From an uncultured Desulfuromonas sp. (GTDB lineage: Bacteria > Desulfobacterota > Desulfuromonadia > Desulfuromonadales > Desulfuromonadaceae), in assembly GCF_963678835.1 (NCBI RefSeq), contig NZ_OY787469.1, positions 1,240,001 to 1,304,000 on the forward strand: a stretch of 64,000 nucleotides of DNA, written 5' to 3'. Under the pieces are notes generated by a model. That model saw only the letters and a program-made list of their open reading frames with translations. It was not told the DNA's origin and did no database searches. Numbering within the stretch: position 1 is the first letter of the stretch; every line of letters begins with the position of its first letter. Position numbers and translations under genes: made by a program. Below are positions 52,693 to 61,319 of the stretch, one piece after another.

Positions 52693-55668
52693 ATGACGCG
52701 TTGTGTGAAGCTGTGGAGTTGGTTGGTGATGGTGGTTTTATTGGCGGCGCTGCCGGTACCTCAAGAGGCTTTGGCCGTTATGGTGGGGAGTCGCACCGGA
52801 ACCACGGTTGTGACGACGGGTGCTGATGATCATGACGATGCCACCAACACCTCCATCGGCAAGGAATCTGGTGCCGGCGTTTTTGGCGGTGAGAGTAACA
52901 TGTACGCTACGGCGGTGGGCTATGACGCCAACGCCAGCGGAACCAAGAGTACAGCCACTGGCGGCAACAGCGATGCGAGGGGAGACTATGCCACGGCCAA
53001 TGGTTACAATAGCAACGCCACCGGCTTCAATAGTACCGCCATCGGAGCTAATGCGAATGCCACATGGGATTCGTGGAGTGCGACGGCGGTCGGCTATGGA
53101 ACCACCGCCACCGGATCCGCGAGTACAGCCACTGGCGCTGGCAGTTATGCGACGGCAAACCATGCCACGGCCACCGGCGCTTTTAGTGGAGCCAATGGCG
53201 GGTATAGTACGGCCAATGGTTACGAAAGCAAGGCCAGCGGAACCAAGAGTACAGCCACTGGCACCATCAGCAATGCGACGGCAGACTATGCCACGGCCAA
53301 TGGTTACAATGCCAAGGCCACCGGCGTATCCAGCACGGCGGTCGGCGCGCAGTCCGTAGCCAGTCAAGAATCAGCCACGGCCCTGGGTCATGGTTCCACG
53401 GCTTCCGGCTCTTACAGCACGGCGGTCGGCGCGCAGTCCGTAGCCAGTCAAGAATCAGCCACGGCCCTGGGTCATGGTTCCACGGCTTCCGGCAAAAGGA
53501 GCACGGCTTTGGGGAAAAACGCCAAAGCCTCGGCGTACTCCTCTACGGCCCTGGGTCATGGTTCCACGGCTTCCGGCTCTTACAGCACGGCTTTGGGGCA
53601 AAACGCCAAAGCCTCGGCGGGCTCTACGGCCCTGGGTCATGGTTCCACGGCTTCCGGCTTTTCCAGCACGGCTTTGGGGAAAGACGCCAAAGCCTCGGCA
53701 TTAGCCTCTATGGCCCTGGGTTATCGTTCCACGGCTTCCGGCTCTTACAGCACGGCTTTGGGGGACAGCGCCACAGCCTCGGCATACTACTCTACGGCCC
53801 TGGGTTATAGTACCACGGCTTCCGGCTCTTACAGCACGGCTTTGGGGCAACGCGCCACAGCCTCGGCGAGCAACTCCGTCGCCCTGGGATATCACTCTGC
53901 CGCCGATGAAGCCAATACCGTCTCCCTGGGCAGCGGCAGCATGGCTACGGCCACCAACGCCATCGCCCTCGGTTTCGGCTCCGTCGCCGATGAAATCAAT
54001 ACCGTGTCCGTCGGCACTTCCACCAGCCAGCGCCGCATCACCAACGTCGCCACGGCACTTAACGGCACCGACGCCGTTAACCTCGATCAAGTAGAAAGCC
54101 TGATCTCGACCAGCGGTGAAAAGTGGCTCAGCAGCAGCGAAGGCAATGCCGCCACCGTTTCCGGCAGCAATGCCACCGCCATCGGCTCCGGCAGTGCCGC
54201 CACTGCCGACGGTTCCGTGGCCCTTGGCCAGGGCTCCATTGCCGATGAAGAAAATACCGTCTCCCTGGGCAGCGGCAGCATGGCTACGGCCACCAACGCC
54301 ATCGCCCTCGGTTTCGGCTCCGTCGCCGATGAAATCAATACCGTGTCCGTCGGCAGCAAATACAGTCAGCGCCGCATCACCAATGTCGCCACCGCCGTCA
54401 ACGGCACCGATGCCGTCAACCTCGATCAAGTAGAAAGCCTGATCGTTACCGGCGGAGAGCAGTGGCTCAACAGCACCGAAACCGGCTCGGCCAGCGTTGC
54501 CGGCAGCAATGCCACGGCCATCGGCTCCGGCAGCTTTGCCACCGCCGACGGTTCCGTGGCCCTCGGCCAAGGCTCCATTGCCGATGAAGAAAATACCCTG
54601 TCCGTCGGTTCCGACGGCAGCGAGCGGCGCATCACCAACGTCGCCGACGGCGTCAATGACACCGATGCCGTCAACATGAGCCAACTCAATGCGGTGCAAA
54701 ACCAGGTCAGTGACAACGCCTCAAACATCGCCGCCAATACCAGCGCCATTAACCGCAACGCCTCCAAGATCGCCACCCATACAACCAAAATTGCCACCAA
54801 CAGCGCCGACATCGCTATCATTAAAGCCCAGTCCGCCATCCTCTCCTCCAGCGAAAGCGACAGCGCCAGTAGCAGCGGCAGCAACAGCCTGGCCCTCGGC
54901 TCCGGTGCCTCCGCCCATGACGACGATACCGCCATCGGCACCAATGCCACAGTCACCGCCGACAGCTCCACCGCCGTCGGGTCCAACACCCTGATCGAAT
55001 CGGAACAGGCCGTGGCCGTGGGTGCCGACGCCACGGTGAGCAGTGAGGCCACCGGTGGGGTGGCCATTGGTCAGAATGCGGTCGTGGAACAAGGCGCAAG
55101 CAACGCCGTTGCCCTGGGCACAGACTCAGTGGCCGATGAAGCCAATACCGTGTCCGTCGGCAGCAGCGTCAACCAGCGGCGCGTTACCAACGTGGCCGAC
55201 GGCGAAAACGACGTCGATGCGGTCAATGTCAGTCAGCTCAATACCGTGAAAAGCGATGTGAGCAGCAACAGCGCGGCGATTGAGAGTGAAGCCGAGACCC
55301 GCGCCGCTTCTGATGAGGCGCAACAAGAGGGGATTTCCGCCAACAGCAGCGCCATCACCGAAGTGCGACAGACTTTAAATGACACACGGGATGCCGTGGC
55401 ACACCTTGACCGGCGCGTTGATCAACTGGAGAACGAAATGGATGAAGTTGCGGCTCTGGCCTCGGCGTTTTCGGCTCTGGTACCCAATGCGCGTAGCGCC
55501 AGCAATACCCAGCTTTCACTGGGGCTGGGCAATTACGGCAACGCCAATGCCGTGGCGCTGGGGGTGTTTCATTATGTCAATGACAACGTGTTGGTGAACG
55601 TCGGGGCTTCCACCGCCTTCGGCAACAGAAAAACCGCCGCCCGTGCCGGGATTACCATTGGGTTTTAA
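52693..55668 (+). CDS. Trimeric autotransporter adhesin 6 (YadA type, anchor C), longest of the array
   Basis: The 991-aa protein has the shared signal peptide, a head with repeats of mixed kinds (TATGAFSGANGGYSTANGYE, STALGHGSTASGSYSTALGQ), two copies of the SLGSGSMATATNAIALGFGS block, three necks (QRRITNVA), a stalk with SDNASNIAANTSAINRNASK and anchor C. The segment AVGAQSVASQESATALGHGS is present twice in direct tandem, a sign of recent internal duplication. GGAG precedes ATG 52693; the codon before it is CA instead of TA. The repeat composition overlaps with adhesin 7 in its second half. Confidence 0.92.
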   Translation: MTRCVKLWSWLVMVVLLAALPVPQEALAVMVGSRTGTTVVTTGADDHDDATNTSIGKESGAGVFGGESNMYATAVGYDANASGTKSTATGGNSDARGDYATANGYNSNATGFNSTAIGANANATWDSWSATAVGYGTTATGSASTATGAGSYATANHATATGAFSGANGGYSTANGYESKASGTKSTATGTISNATADYATANGYNAKATGVSSTAVGAQSVASQESATALGHGSTASGSYSTAVGAQSVASQESATALGHGSTASGKRSTALGKNAKASAYSSTALGHGSTASGSYSTALGQNAKASAGSTALGHGSTASGFSSTALGKDAKASALASMALGYRSTASGSYSTALGDSATASAYYSTALGYSTTASGSYSTALGQRATASASNSVALGYHSAADEANTVSLGSGSMATATNAIALGFGSVADEINTVSVGTSTSQRRITNVATALNGTDAVNLDQVESLISTSGEKWLSSSEGNAATVSGSNATAIGSGSAATADGSVALGQGSIADEENTVSLGSGSMATATNAIALGFGSVADEINTVSVGSKYSQRRITNVATAVNGTDAVNLDQVESLIVTGGEQWLNSTETGSASVAGSNATAIGSGSFATADGSVALGQGSIADEENTLSVGSDGSERRITNVADGVNDTDAVNMSQLNAVQNQVSDNASNIAANTSAINRNASKIATHTTKIATNSADIAIIKAQSAILSSSESDSASSSGSNSLALGSGASAHDDDTAIGTNATVTADSSTAVGSNTLIESEQAVAVGADATVSSEATGGVAIGQNAVVEQGASNAVALGTDSVADEANTVSVGSSVNQRRVTNVADGENDVDAVNVSQLNTVKSDVSSNSAAIESEAETRAASDEAQQEGISANSSAITEVRQTLNDTRDAVAHLDRRVDQLENEMDEVAALASAFSALVPNARSASNTQLSLGLGNYGNANAVALGVFHYVNDNVLVNVGASTAFGNRKTAARAGITIGF

Positions 55669-55689
55669 CCCTTGCGATAAAATTGGGAA

Positions 55690-55916
55690 AATCGGTCAGC
55701 AAGGCGTGAGCGGCATTCGTGCTTGATGGTCTGGATGAAGAGCGCCGACCCGAATTTTATGGTTCTGGTGTTGATTCGCGGCTTCTCGGCGATGACAACT
55801 TCATGGATAAATGTTTGTCCGGCGCAGGGGGGATGGCGCTTCACTTGACGGCGCAACAGCTTATTGAAACGGTAAGCCGCGCCTACCATCTCGATGCGGA
55901 CCTTTACTTTCGTAGT
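55690..55916 (+). pseudogene. RAYT fragment after adhesin 6
   Basis: Same as 44410-44642, with GCGTGAGCGGCATTC. Confidence 0.75.
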
Positions 55917-55942
55917 AAACTCGGGACTGTCCCAAGCCCTAC
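55917..55942. repeat. Truncated palindrome copy after adhesin 6
   Basis: AAACTCGGGACTGTCCCAAG and CCCTAC remain; the rest was deleted and joined directly to GGGGTTTCTTTTGCTC, which lies about 100 bases further on in the other copies. Confidence 0.8.
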
Positions 55943-56106
55943 GGGGTTTCTTTTGCTCTTCATCGAGGCCTTTATCCGCATTGATCGCGAAGTGATCGTG
56001 AAGCGAAGGTCTTAATTTAGCCTCACGATAAAGGCCACGATAAAATCTGATAACACCTAAAATCCGTGAACCACGTCGTAAACTCGGGACCGTTCCAAGC
56101 CCTATC

Positions 56107-56175
56107 TGCGCTGGAAATCCATCGGCAATACTGCCTGCTGTAAACGCCCTCGCCGCCCTGCGCCTGCAAGAATAG
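56107..56175 (+). pseudogene. Remnant of the kinase gene 3' end (upstream of adhesin 7)
   Basis: Near-identical to 37881-37948. Confidence 0.85.
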
Positions 56176-56276
56176 TCGCTTCTTTCGGCATTGCTTTACA
56201 ATGCTTTTCATTTGAGGGTTGCCATTCTTTCATTGCTATAAAGTCACGATTTATCAATTAGTTACAAACTAGTTTC

Positions 56277-56328
56277 ACAGTTTTTAACAGTAGCTTTTTG
56301 CCCTTTTTTACCGCCGCTCTGCTAGCGT
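56277..56328 (+). promoter_or_regulatory. Adhesin-regulon promoter, copy for adhesin 7
   Basis: ACAGTTTTTAACAGT...TGCTAGCGT at the standard spacing, GTCG variant of the hairpin as for adhesin 5. Confidence 0.75.
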
Positions 56329-56363
56329 GGCGTCGTATTGTTTACCCAAAAAGGAGAAGAGTA

Positions 56364-59057
56364 ATGACGCGTTGTGTGAAGCTGTGGGGTTGTTTGGTGA
56401 TGGTGTTTCTGTTGGCGGTGCTGCTCAGCCCGCAAGAGTGTTTCGCCCTGGCTGCCGGGGATAAAGGGACTTTTAATGCCGTTGTAAGCGATGGTGCGGA
56501 TGATCATGGATGGCGCAATAACACGGCCATTGGTTATGGCGCGGATGCGGGGAATGATGCTAGTGATGTCGCACTAAACTCTACAGCCGTGGGCCTCAAG
56601 AGTACGGCCACCGGCGATCGCAGTACGGCCACTGGCGCTATAAGCGATGCGACAGCATATGGTTCGACGGCGAGTGGTTTTGACGCCAACGCCACCGGAA
56701 CCAAGAGTACCGCCACTGGCGGCAACAGCGATGCGACGGCAGACTATGCCACGGCCACCGGCTACAATAGCAATGCCGAAGCCGAGTATGCCACGGCCAA
56801 TGGTTACAATACCAATGCCACCGCCGCTTATAGTACCGCCCTCGGTGCTGAAGCTGATGCCACACAAAAAGGGAGCACGGCTACCGGTTATAATGCCAAA
56901 GCTACAGGGGTATACAGTACCGCCATCGGCACACAATCCACGGCCAGTCAGGACGGCGCCGTTGCCCTGGGTAGAGTTTCCACGGCTTCGGCCACACGGA
57001 GTACGGCGGTCGGCACAAAATCCACGGCCAGTCAGGAAGGCGCCACGGCCCTGGGTAACGCTTCCACGGCTTCCGCCACACAGAGTACGGCCTTGGGGCA
57101 AAACGCCACAGCCACGGCCACCAACTCCGTCGCCCTCGGTGCTGAGGCTGATGCCACGCAACGAGGGAGCACGGCCAGCGGCTATAATGCGGATGCGACA
57201 GGGAAATACAGCACCGCCATCGGAGCGCAAGCCGCGGCCAGTCTAGAATCAGCCACGTCCCTGGGTAACGGTTCCACGGCTTCCGCCACACAGAGTACGG
57301 CTTTGGGGAAAGACGCCACAGCCTCGGCGAGCAACTCCGTCGCCCTGGGATATGGCTCTGTCGCCGATGAGGAAGATACCGTGTCCGTCGGCACCACCAC
57401 CAGTCAGCGGCGCATCACCAACGTCGCCACGGCACTCAACGGCACCGATGCCGTCAACCTCGATCAAGTAGAAAGCCTGATCACGACCAGCGGTGAAAAG
57501 TGGATCAGCAGCAGCGAAGGCAATGCCGCCACCGTTTCCGGCAGCAATGCCACGGCCATCGGCTCCGGCAGTGCCGCCACTGCCGACGGTTCCGTGGCCC
57601 TTGGCCAGGGCTCCATTGCCGATGAAGAAAATACCGTCTCCCTGGGCACCGGCAGCATGGCTACGGCCACCAACGCCATCGCCCTCGGTTTCGGCTCCGT
57701 CGCCGATGAAATCAATACCGTGTCCGTCGGCACATCCACCAGTCAGCGCCGCATCACCAACGTCGCCACCGCCGTCAACGGCACCGATGCCGTCAACCTT
57801 GATCAAGTAGAAAGCCTGATCGTTACCGGCGGAGAGCAGTGGCTCAACAGCACCGAAACCGGCTCGGCCAGCGTTGCCGGCAGCAATGCTACGGCCATCG
57901 GCTCCGGCAGCTTTGCCACCGCCGACGGGTCCGTGGCCCTCGGCCAAGGCTCCATTGCCGATGAAGAAAATACCCTGTCCGTCGGTTCCGACGGCAGCGA
58001 GCGGCGCATCACCAACGTCGCCGACGGCGTCAATGACACCGATTCCGTCAACATGAGCCAACTCAATGCGGTACAAAGCCAGGTCCGTGACAACGCCTCA
58101 AACATCGCCGCCAATACCAGCGCCATTAACCGCAACGCCTCCAAGATCGCCACCCATACAACCAAAATTGCCACCAACAGCGCCGACATCGCTATCATTA
58201 AAGCCCAGTCCGCCATCCTCTCCTCCAGCGAAAGCGACAGCGCCAGTAGCAGCGGCAGCAACAGCCTGGCCCTCGGCTCCGGCGCCTCCGCCCATGACGA
58301 CGATACCGCCATCGGTGCCAATGCCACAGTCACCGCCGACAGCTCCACCGCCGTCGGGTCCAACACCCTGATCGAATCGGAACAAGCCGTGGCCGTGGGT
58401 GCCGATGCAACCGTAAGCAGTGAGGCCACCGGTGGGGTGGCCATTGGTCAGAATGCGGTCGTGGAACAAGGCGCAAGCAACGCCGTTGCCCTGGGCACAG
58501 ACTCAGTGGCCGATGAAGCCAATACCGTGTCCGTCGGCAGCAGCGTCAACCAGCGGCGCGTTACCAACGTGGCCGACGGCGAAAACAACGGCGATGCGGT
58601 CAATGTCAGTCAGCTCAATACGGTGAAAAGCGATGTGAGCAGCAACAGCGCGTCGATTGCCGACAACACGACAACGATAACCCGCAACAGTAGTGATATT
58701 GCCGCCAACACACAGAGCATTGCCCAAAACAGCAGCTCAATCACGCAAAATGTCAGTGACATTTCTGAAAATCGCAGCGCCATCGCCGCAAATCGTCATG
58801 ATATTCATCGATTAAGTAAAGACGTTGAGGATAACCGGGCCGGTATTGCCGCGGCTGCAGCGCTGGTGGAGATTACGCCGTCGGCACCGGGTAAGACGAC
58901 GATTAATCTGGGTTTGGCGTCGTTTAAGGATCAGGTGGCGGTGGGCATGACCAGCATGCATCGCTTTGAACGATTCGATAATGTGATGATCAATGCCGGG
59001 GTTTCCATGGCCAACGATAATGTGCTGGTGCGCGCGGGAGGTAGTTTTGAATTCTAA
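56364..59057 (+). CDS. Trimeric autotransporter adhesin 7 (YadA type, anchor B)
   Basis: The 897-aa protein has a variant signal peptide and start (MTRCVKLWGCLVMVFLLAVL, then SPQECFALAAGDKGTFNAVV) that differs after cleavage from the six others. The head has about 22 repeats, some shared word for word with adhesin 2 (STAVGTKSTASQEGATALGN). Three necks, a stalk with SIADNTTTITRNSSDIAANT as in adhesin 1, then anchor B as in adhesin 4. It is a mosaic of adhesins 1, 2, 4 and 6. GGAG precedes ATG 56364. A small gene for the kinase-tail homologue follows at once. Confidence 0.92.
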   Translation: MTRCVKLWGCLVMVFLLAVLLSPQECFALAAGDKGTFNAVVSDGADDHGWRNNTAIGYGADAGNDASDVALNSTAVGLKSTATGDRSTATGAISDATAYGSTASGFDANATGTKSTATGGNSDATADYATATGYNSNAEAEYATANGYNTNATAAYSTALGAEADATQKGSTATGYNAKATGVYSTAIGTQSTASQDGAVALGRVSTASATRSTAVGTKSTASQEGATALGNASTASATQSTALGQNATATATNSVALGAEADATQRGSTASGYNADATGKYSTAIGAQAAASLESATSLGNGSTASATQSTALGKDATASASNSVALGYGSVADEEDTVSVGTTTSQRRITNVATALNGTDAVNLDQVESLITTSGEKWISSSEGNAATVSGSNATAIGSGSAATADGSVALGQGSIADEENTVSLGTGSMATATNAIALGFGSVADEINTVSVGTSTSQRRITNVATAVNGTDAVNLDQVESLIVTGGEQWLNSTETGSASVAGSNATAIGSGSFATADGSVALGQGSIADEENTLSVGSDGSERRITNVADGVNDTDSVNMSQLNAVQSQVRDNASNIAANTSAINRNASKIATHTTKIATNSADIAIIKAQSAILSSSESDSASSSGSNSLALGSGASAHDDDTAIGANATVTADSSTAVGSNTLIESEQAVAVGADATVSSEATGGVAIGQNAVVEQGASNAVALGTDSVADEANTVSVGSSVNQRRVTNVADGENNGDAVNVSQLNTVKSDVSSNSASIADNTTTITRNSSDIAANTQSIAQNSSSITQNVSDISENRSAIAANRHDIHRLSKDVEDNRAGIAAAAALVEITPSAPGKTTINLGLASFKDQVAVGMTSMHRFERFDNVMINAGVSMANDNVLVRAGGSFEF

Positions 59058-59073
59058 TCGGAGCAGAGCAGAT

Positions 59074-59421
59074 ATGGCAGAGCGGCTTTTTAATCCGGTC
59101 TCTTCTGACCGTTGTCATTTGGGGGTGCAGGTGATGCAACTGAGTTTGGCCTGCTGGCAGGAAGCGACCTGCCGTGATCGCAAGGATCTGGCCCGACAGT
59201 CCGGTTTATGGAACCTTTACACGGATATAAACGGCCATGAGCGGACCCAAACGCTGGATAGATATCTCAGCGAAGAAACGTTTCCGCGCCGCCCACGCTG
59301 GAACCGGATTTATGCCACCGCTCGCTATGTTTTATCCGCCAGTAAGGAGTCGTCTTTGTTGTGTGACCAACTCAAACAGACGCTGGAATCTTTGGATAGG
59401 TTTGATGAAAAATTGTTCTGA
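59074..59421 (+). CDS. Stand-alone homologue of the kinase C-terminal domain (after adhesin 7)
   Basis: The 115-aa protein contains GVQVMQLSLACWQEATCRDR, LARQSGLWNLYTDINGHERT and LSEETFPRRPRWNRIYATAR. LSEETFPRRPRW is identical to the kinase tail, so this copy is closer to the kinase than the one at 48058. GGAG lies 10 bases before ATG 59074, and the adhesin 7 stop is 16 bases upstream, the same spacing as in the other pair. No other domain is seen. Function unknown; role in the kinase/adhesin system inferred from context. Confidence 0.8.
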   Translation: MAERLFNPVSSDRCHLGVQVMQLSLACWQEATCRDRKDLARQSGLWNLYTDINGHERTQTLDRYLSEETFPRRPRWNRIYATARYVLSASKESSLLCDQLKQTLESLDRFDEKLF

Positions 59422-59458
59422 TAAAGGTATTTGTGTCAAATGGTTAGAGATCTTTTTC

Positions 59459-59511
59459 ACAGTTTTTAACAGTCTTTCTGTTTGCGCTCAAATATGGTTT
59501 GCCGTTAGTTT
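59459..59511 (+). promoter_or_regulatory. Adhesin-regulon-like promoter before selO
   Basis: TTTCACAGTTTTTAACAGT is identical to the adhesin copies (19 bases), followed after a similar gap by TGCCGTTAGTTTT. The region between has diverged. It lies 58 bases before the SelO start. Confidence 0.6.
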
Positions 59512-59568
59512 TCACGCTCGACAGTGTCATACTGAAAAGAGTGGTGGGGGAGAGAAAGGGACACCTTG

Positions 59569-61023
59569 ATGAATTTCATCAATTCGTATTTACAGCTCAA
59601 AGAGATCTTTTATGAAAAAATCCGTCCGACCACGGTTACGGATCCGCAGCTGTTGTTGTGGAATTGTGCTGTGGCCCAGCAGTTGATGATCGACGAGGAG
59701 CTGGTGGATGATCCAACGGCATTGGCGGCGATTTTTTCTGGCAATGAGCTGTTGCCGGGCTCGGAACCCGTGGCGATTGCCTATGCCGGGCATCAATTCG
59801 GCCATTTTGTTCCCCGGCTTGGCGATGGCCGGGCTCATTTGCTCGGCGAGGTCGTTGGAAAAGCGGGCCGGCGCTGGGATGTCCAGTTGAAAGGTTCCGG
59901 GCCGACCCCCTTTTCCCGTAATGGTGATGGTCGTTGTGCCGTTGGTCCGGCGGTGCGTGAGTTTATCATGAGTGAAGCCATGCACGCGCTGGGCGTACCA
60001 ACCACCCGCTGTCTGGCCGTGGTGACCACCGGTGAAACCGTTTATCGCGATACGCCGTTGCCGGGGGCGGTGGTGACGCGGGTGGCGTCAAGTCATCTCC
60101 GGATCGGCACGTTTGAGTACTTTGCGGCTCGCGGCAACCCTGAAGCGCTCAAAGCGTTGTGTCTCTATGTGATAGAGCGTCATTATCCCGAACTGGAAGG
60201 CGGCGAACCGGTTCTTTATCTGGCGCTGCTTGATCAGGTGATTGAACGGCAGATCAAGCTGGTGGTGGAATGGATGCGGGTAGGCTTTATTCACGGCGTG
60301 ATGAATACGGACAATATCGCACTGTCCGGCGAAACCATTGACTATGGCCCGTGTGCCATGATGGGTGCCTATGATCCGCGCACGGTGTACAGCTCGATTG
60401 ATGCCATGGGGCGCTATGCGTTTGGCAATCAACCTAAGATTCTCCAGTGGAATATGTCGCGCTTTGCCGAATGTCTGTTGCCGTTGCTGGATGATGACCC
60501 CACCAAACCGGTGAAGCTGGTCGAGGTGATCATTGACGAATTGCCCAAACGCTTTGAGCAACATTATCTGGAGATGATGGCGGGGAAACTCGGTTTGAGT
60601 GCGTATCAGGCGGGAGATAAACAACTGATTGAGGAGCTGCTGAATCATCTCAAGGAGCATTCTCTTGATTATACGCTGACATTTGACCGGCTGACCAAAT
60701 CGCAGTCGTGCGAAGTGGTGGCGGGGCAGGTAAGTCAAGAGCTCGGAGTATGGTGTGATCGCTGGCGCAACCGGCTGGACGAGCAGGGCGATGATCCACA
60801 AACGGTGCAACAGCGGATGCGTCAGCACAATCCGGTGGTGATTCCGAGAAACCATCATGTCGAGGCGGTGATCCGCGAGTGTGAACAGACCGGCAAGACA
60901 ACGCTGGTGGAGGCATTTCTCCAGGTGATACGTTCGCCTTATGAAGAACAGGAACATACCGCCGAGTTTCAGGACCCACCGGCAGATGGGGATCTCCACT
61001 ATCAAACCTTTTGCGGGACGTGA
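59569..61023 (+). CDS. selO: Protein adenylyltransferase SelO (YdiU family)
   Basis: The 484-aa pseudokinase-fold enzyme transfers AMP from ATP to Ser, Thr or Tyr of proteins. Family motifs: [59 protein letters not shown] and DYGPCAMM. The C-terminus YQTFCGT carries the Cys that replaces the Sec of eukaryotic SelO. The protein links redox stress with AMPylation in E. coli and eukaryotes. I prefer ATG 59569 over TTG 59566; AAAGGG lies upstream. The promoter carries the same ACAGT direct repeat as the adhesins, so it may be in the same regulon, which would be new for SelO. Confidence 0.93.
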   Translation: MNFINSYLQLKEIFYEKIRPTTVTDPQLLLWNCAVAQQLMIDEELVDDPTALAAIFSGNELLPGSEPVAIAYAGHQFGHFVPRLGDGRAHLLGEVVGKAGRRWDVQLKGSGPTPFSRNGDGRCAVGPAVREFIMSEAMHALGVPTTRCLAVVTTGETVYRDTPLPGAVVTRVASSHLRIGTFEYFAARGNPEALKALCLYVIERHYPELEGGEPVLYLALLDQVIERQIKLVVEWMRVGFIHGVMNTDNIALSGETIDYGPCAMMGAYDPRTVYSSIDAMGRYAFGNQPKILQWNMSRFAECLLPLLDDDPTKPVKLVEVIIDELPKRFEQHYLEMMAGKLGLSAYQAGDKQLIEELLNHLKEHSLDYTLTFDRLTKSQSCEVVAGQVSQELGVWCDRWRNRLDEQGDDPQTVQQRMRQHNPVVIPRNHHVEAVIRECEQTGKTTLVEAFLQVIRSPYEEQEHTAEFQDPPADGDLHYQTFCGT

Positions 61024-61257
61024 TCAGAGCTTATGGCTACAGATAAGGGCAGACAAAGGCTTAGACCTTTTGCCATCCCAAAGTCAAAAACAAAGAATTC
61101 GCCTCACGATAAAGGCCGCGATAAGTTCGGATAAAGGCTTAAATCAAGTCTTCTGTTTTTAGAGTTTCATCGTGGATCTTATCCGATGTTATCGGGAGGG
61201 CATCGCGAAGCTAAAACAAAAAGAGGTTGTCTTTGATGTGTCCGCTTGTGTGAAGAA
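61024..61257. other. Gap with degenerate repeat sequence
   Basis: CCTCACGATAAAGGCCGCGATAA and related words also occur in the gaps before the adhesins (for example 37794-37815). No gene is recognised. Confidence 0.5.
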
Positions 61258-61319
61258 AAGGGAAGAAAAGGGGTCAAGTCTGCTGTTGACTTATATTTAA
61301 TGCGAGGTAAGCTGTTTCC

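Noticed and set aside
37796-56211. A 62-codon minus-strand frame (MKSIVKQCRKKRLFLQAQGG...) repeated before four adhesins
   Set aside because: It is the antisense of the kinase 3' remnants, conserved only because the block was duplicated.
31836-58727. Many long open frames on the minus strand and in the other plus frames across the adhesin genes (Gly-rich or Pro-rich products)
   Set aside because: They are frame shadows of the repetitive, GC-rich adhesin coding sequence, have no ribosome sites and appear in every paralogue at the same place.
32040-59000. CRISPR-like or tandem-repeat locus suspected from the regular short repeats
   Set aside because: The repeats are coding and follow the 14-residue YadA head period; there are no equal spacers and no cas genes.
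60941-61162. Frame after selO
   Set aside because: Begins inside selO in another frame and runs into degenerate repeats.
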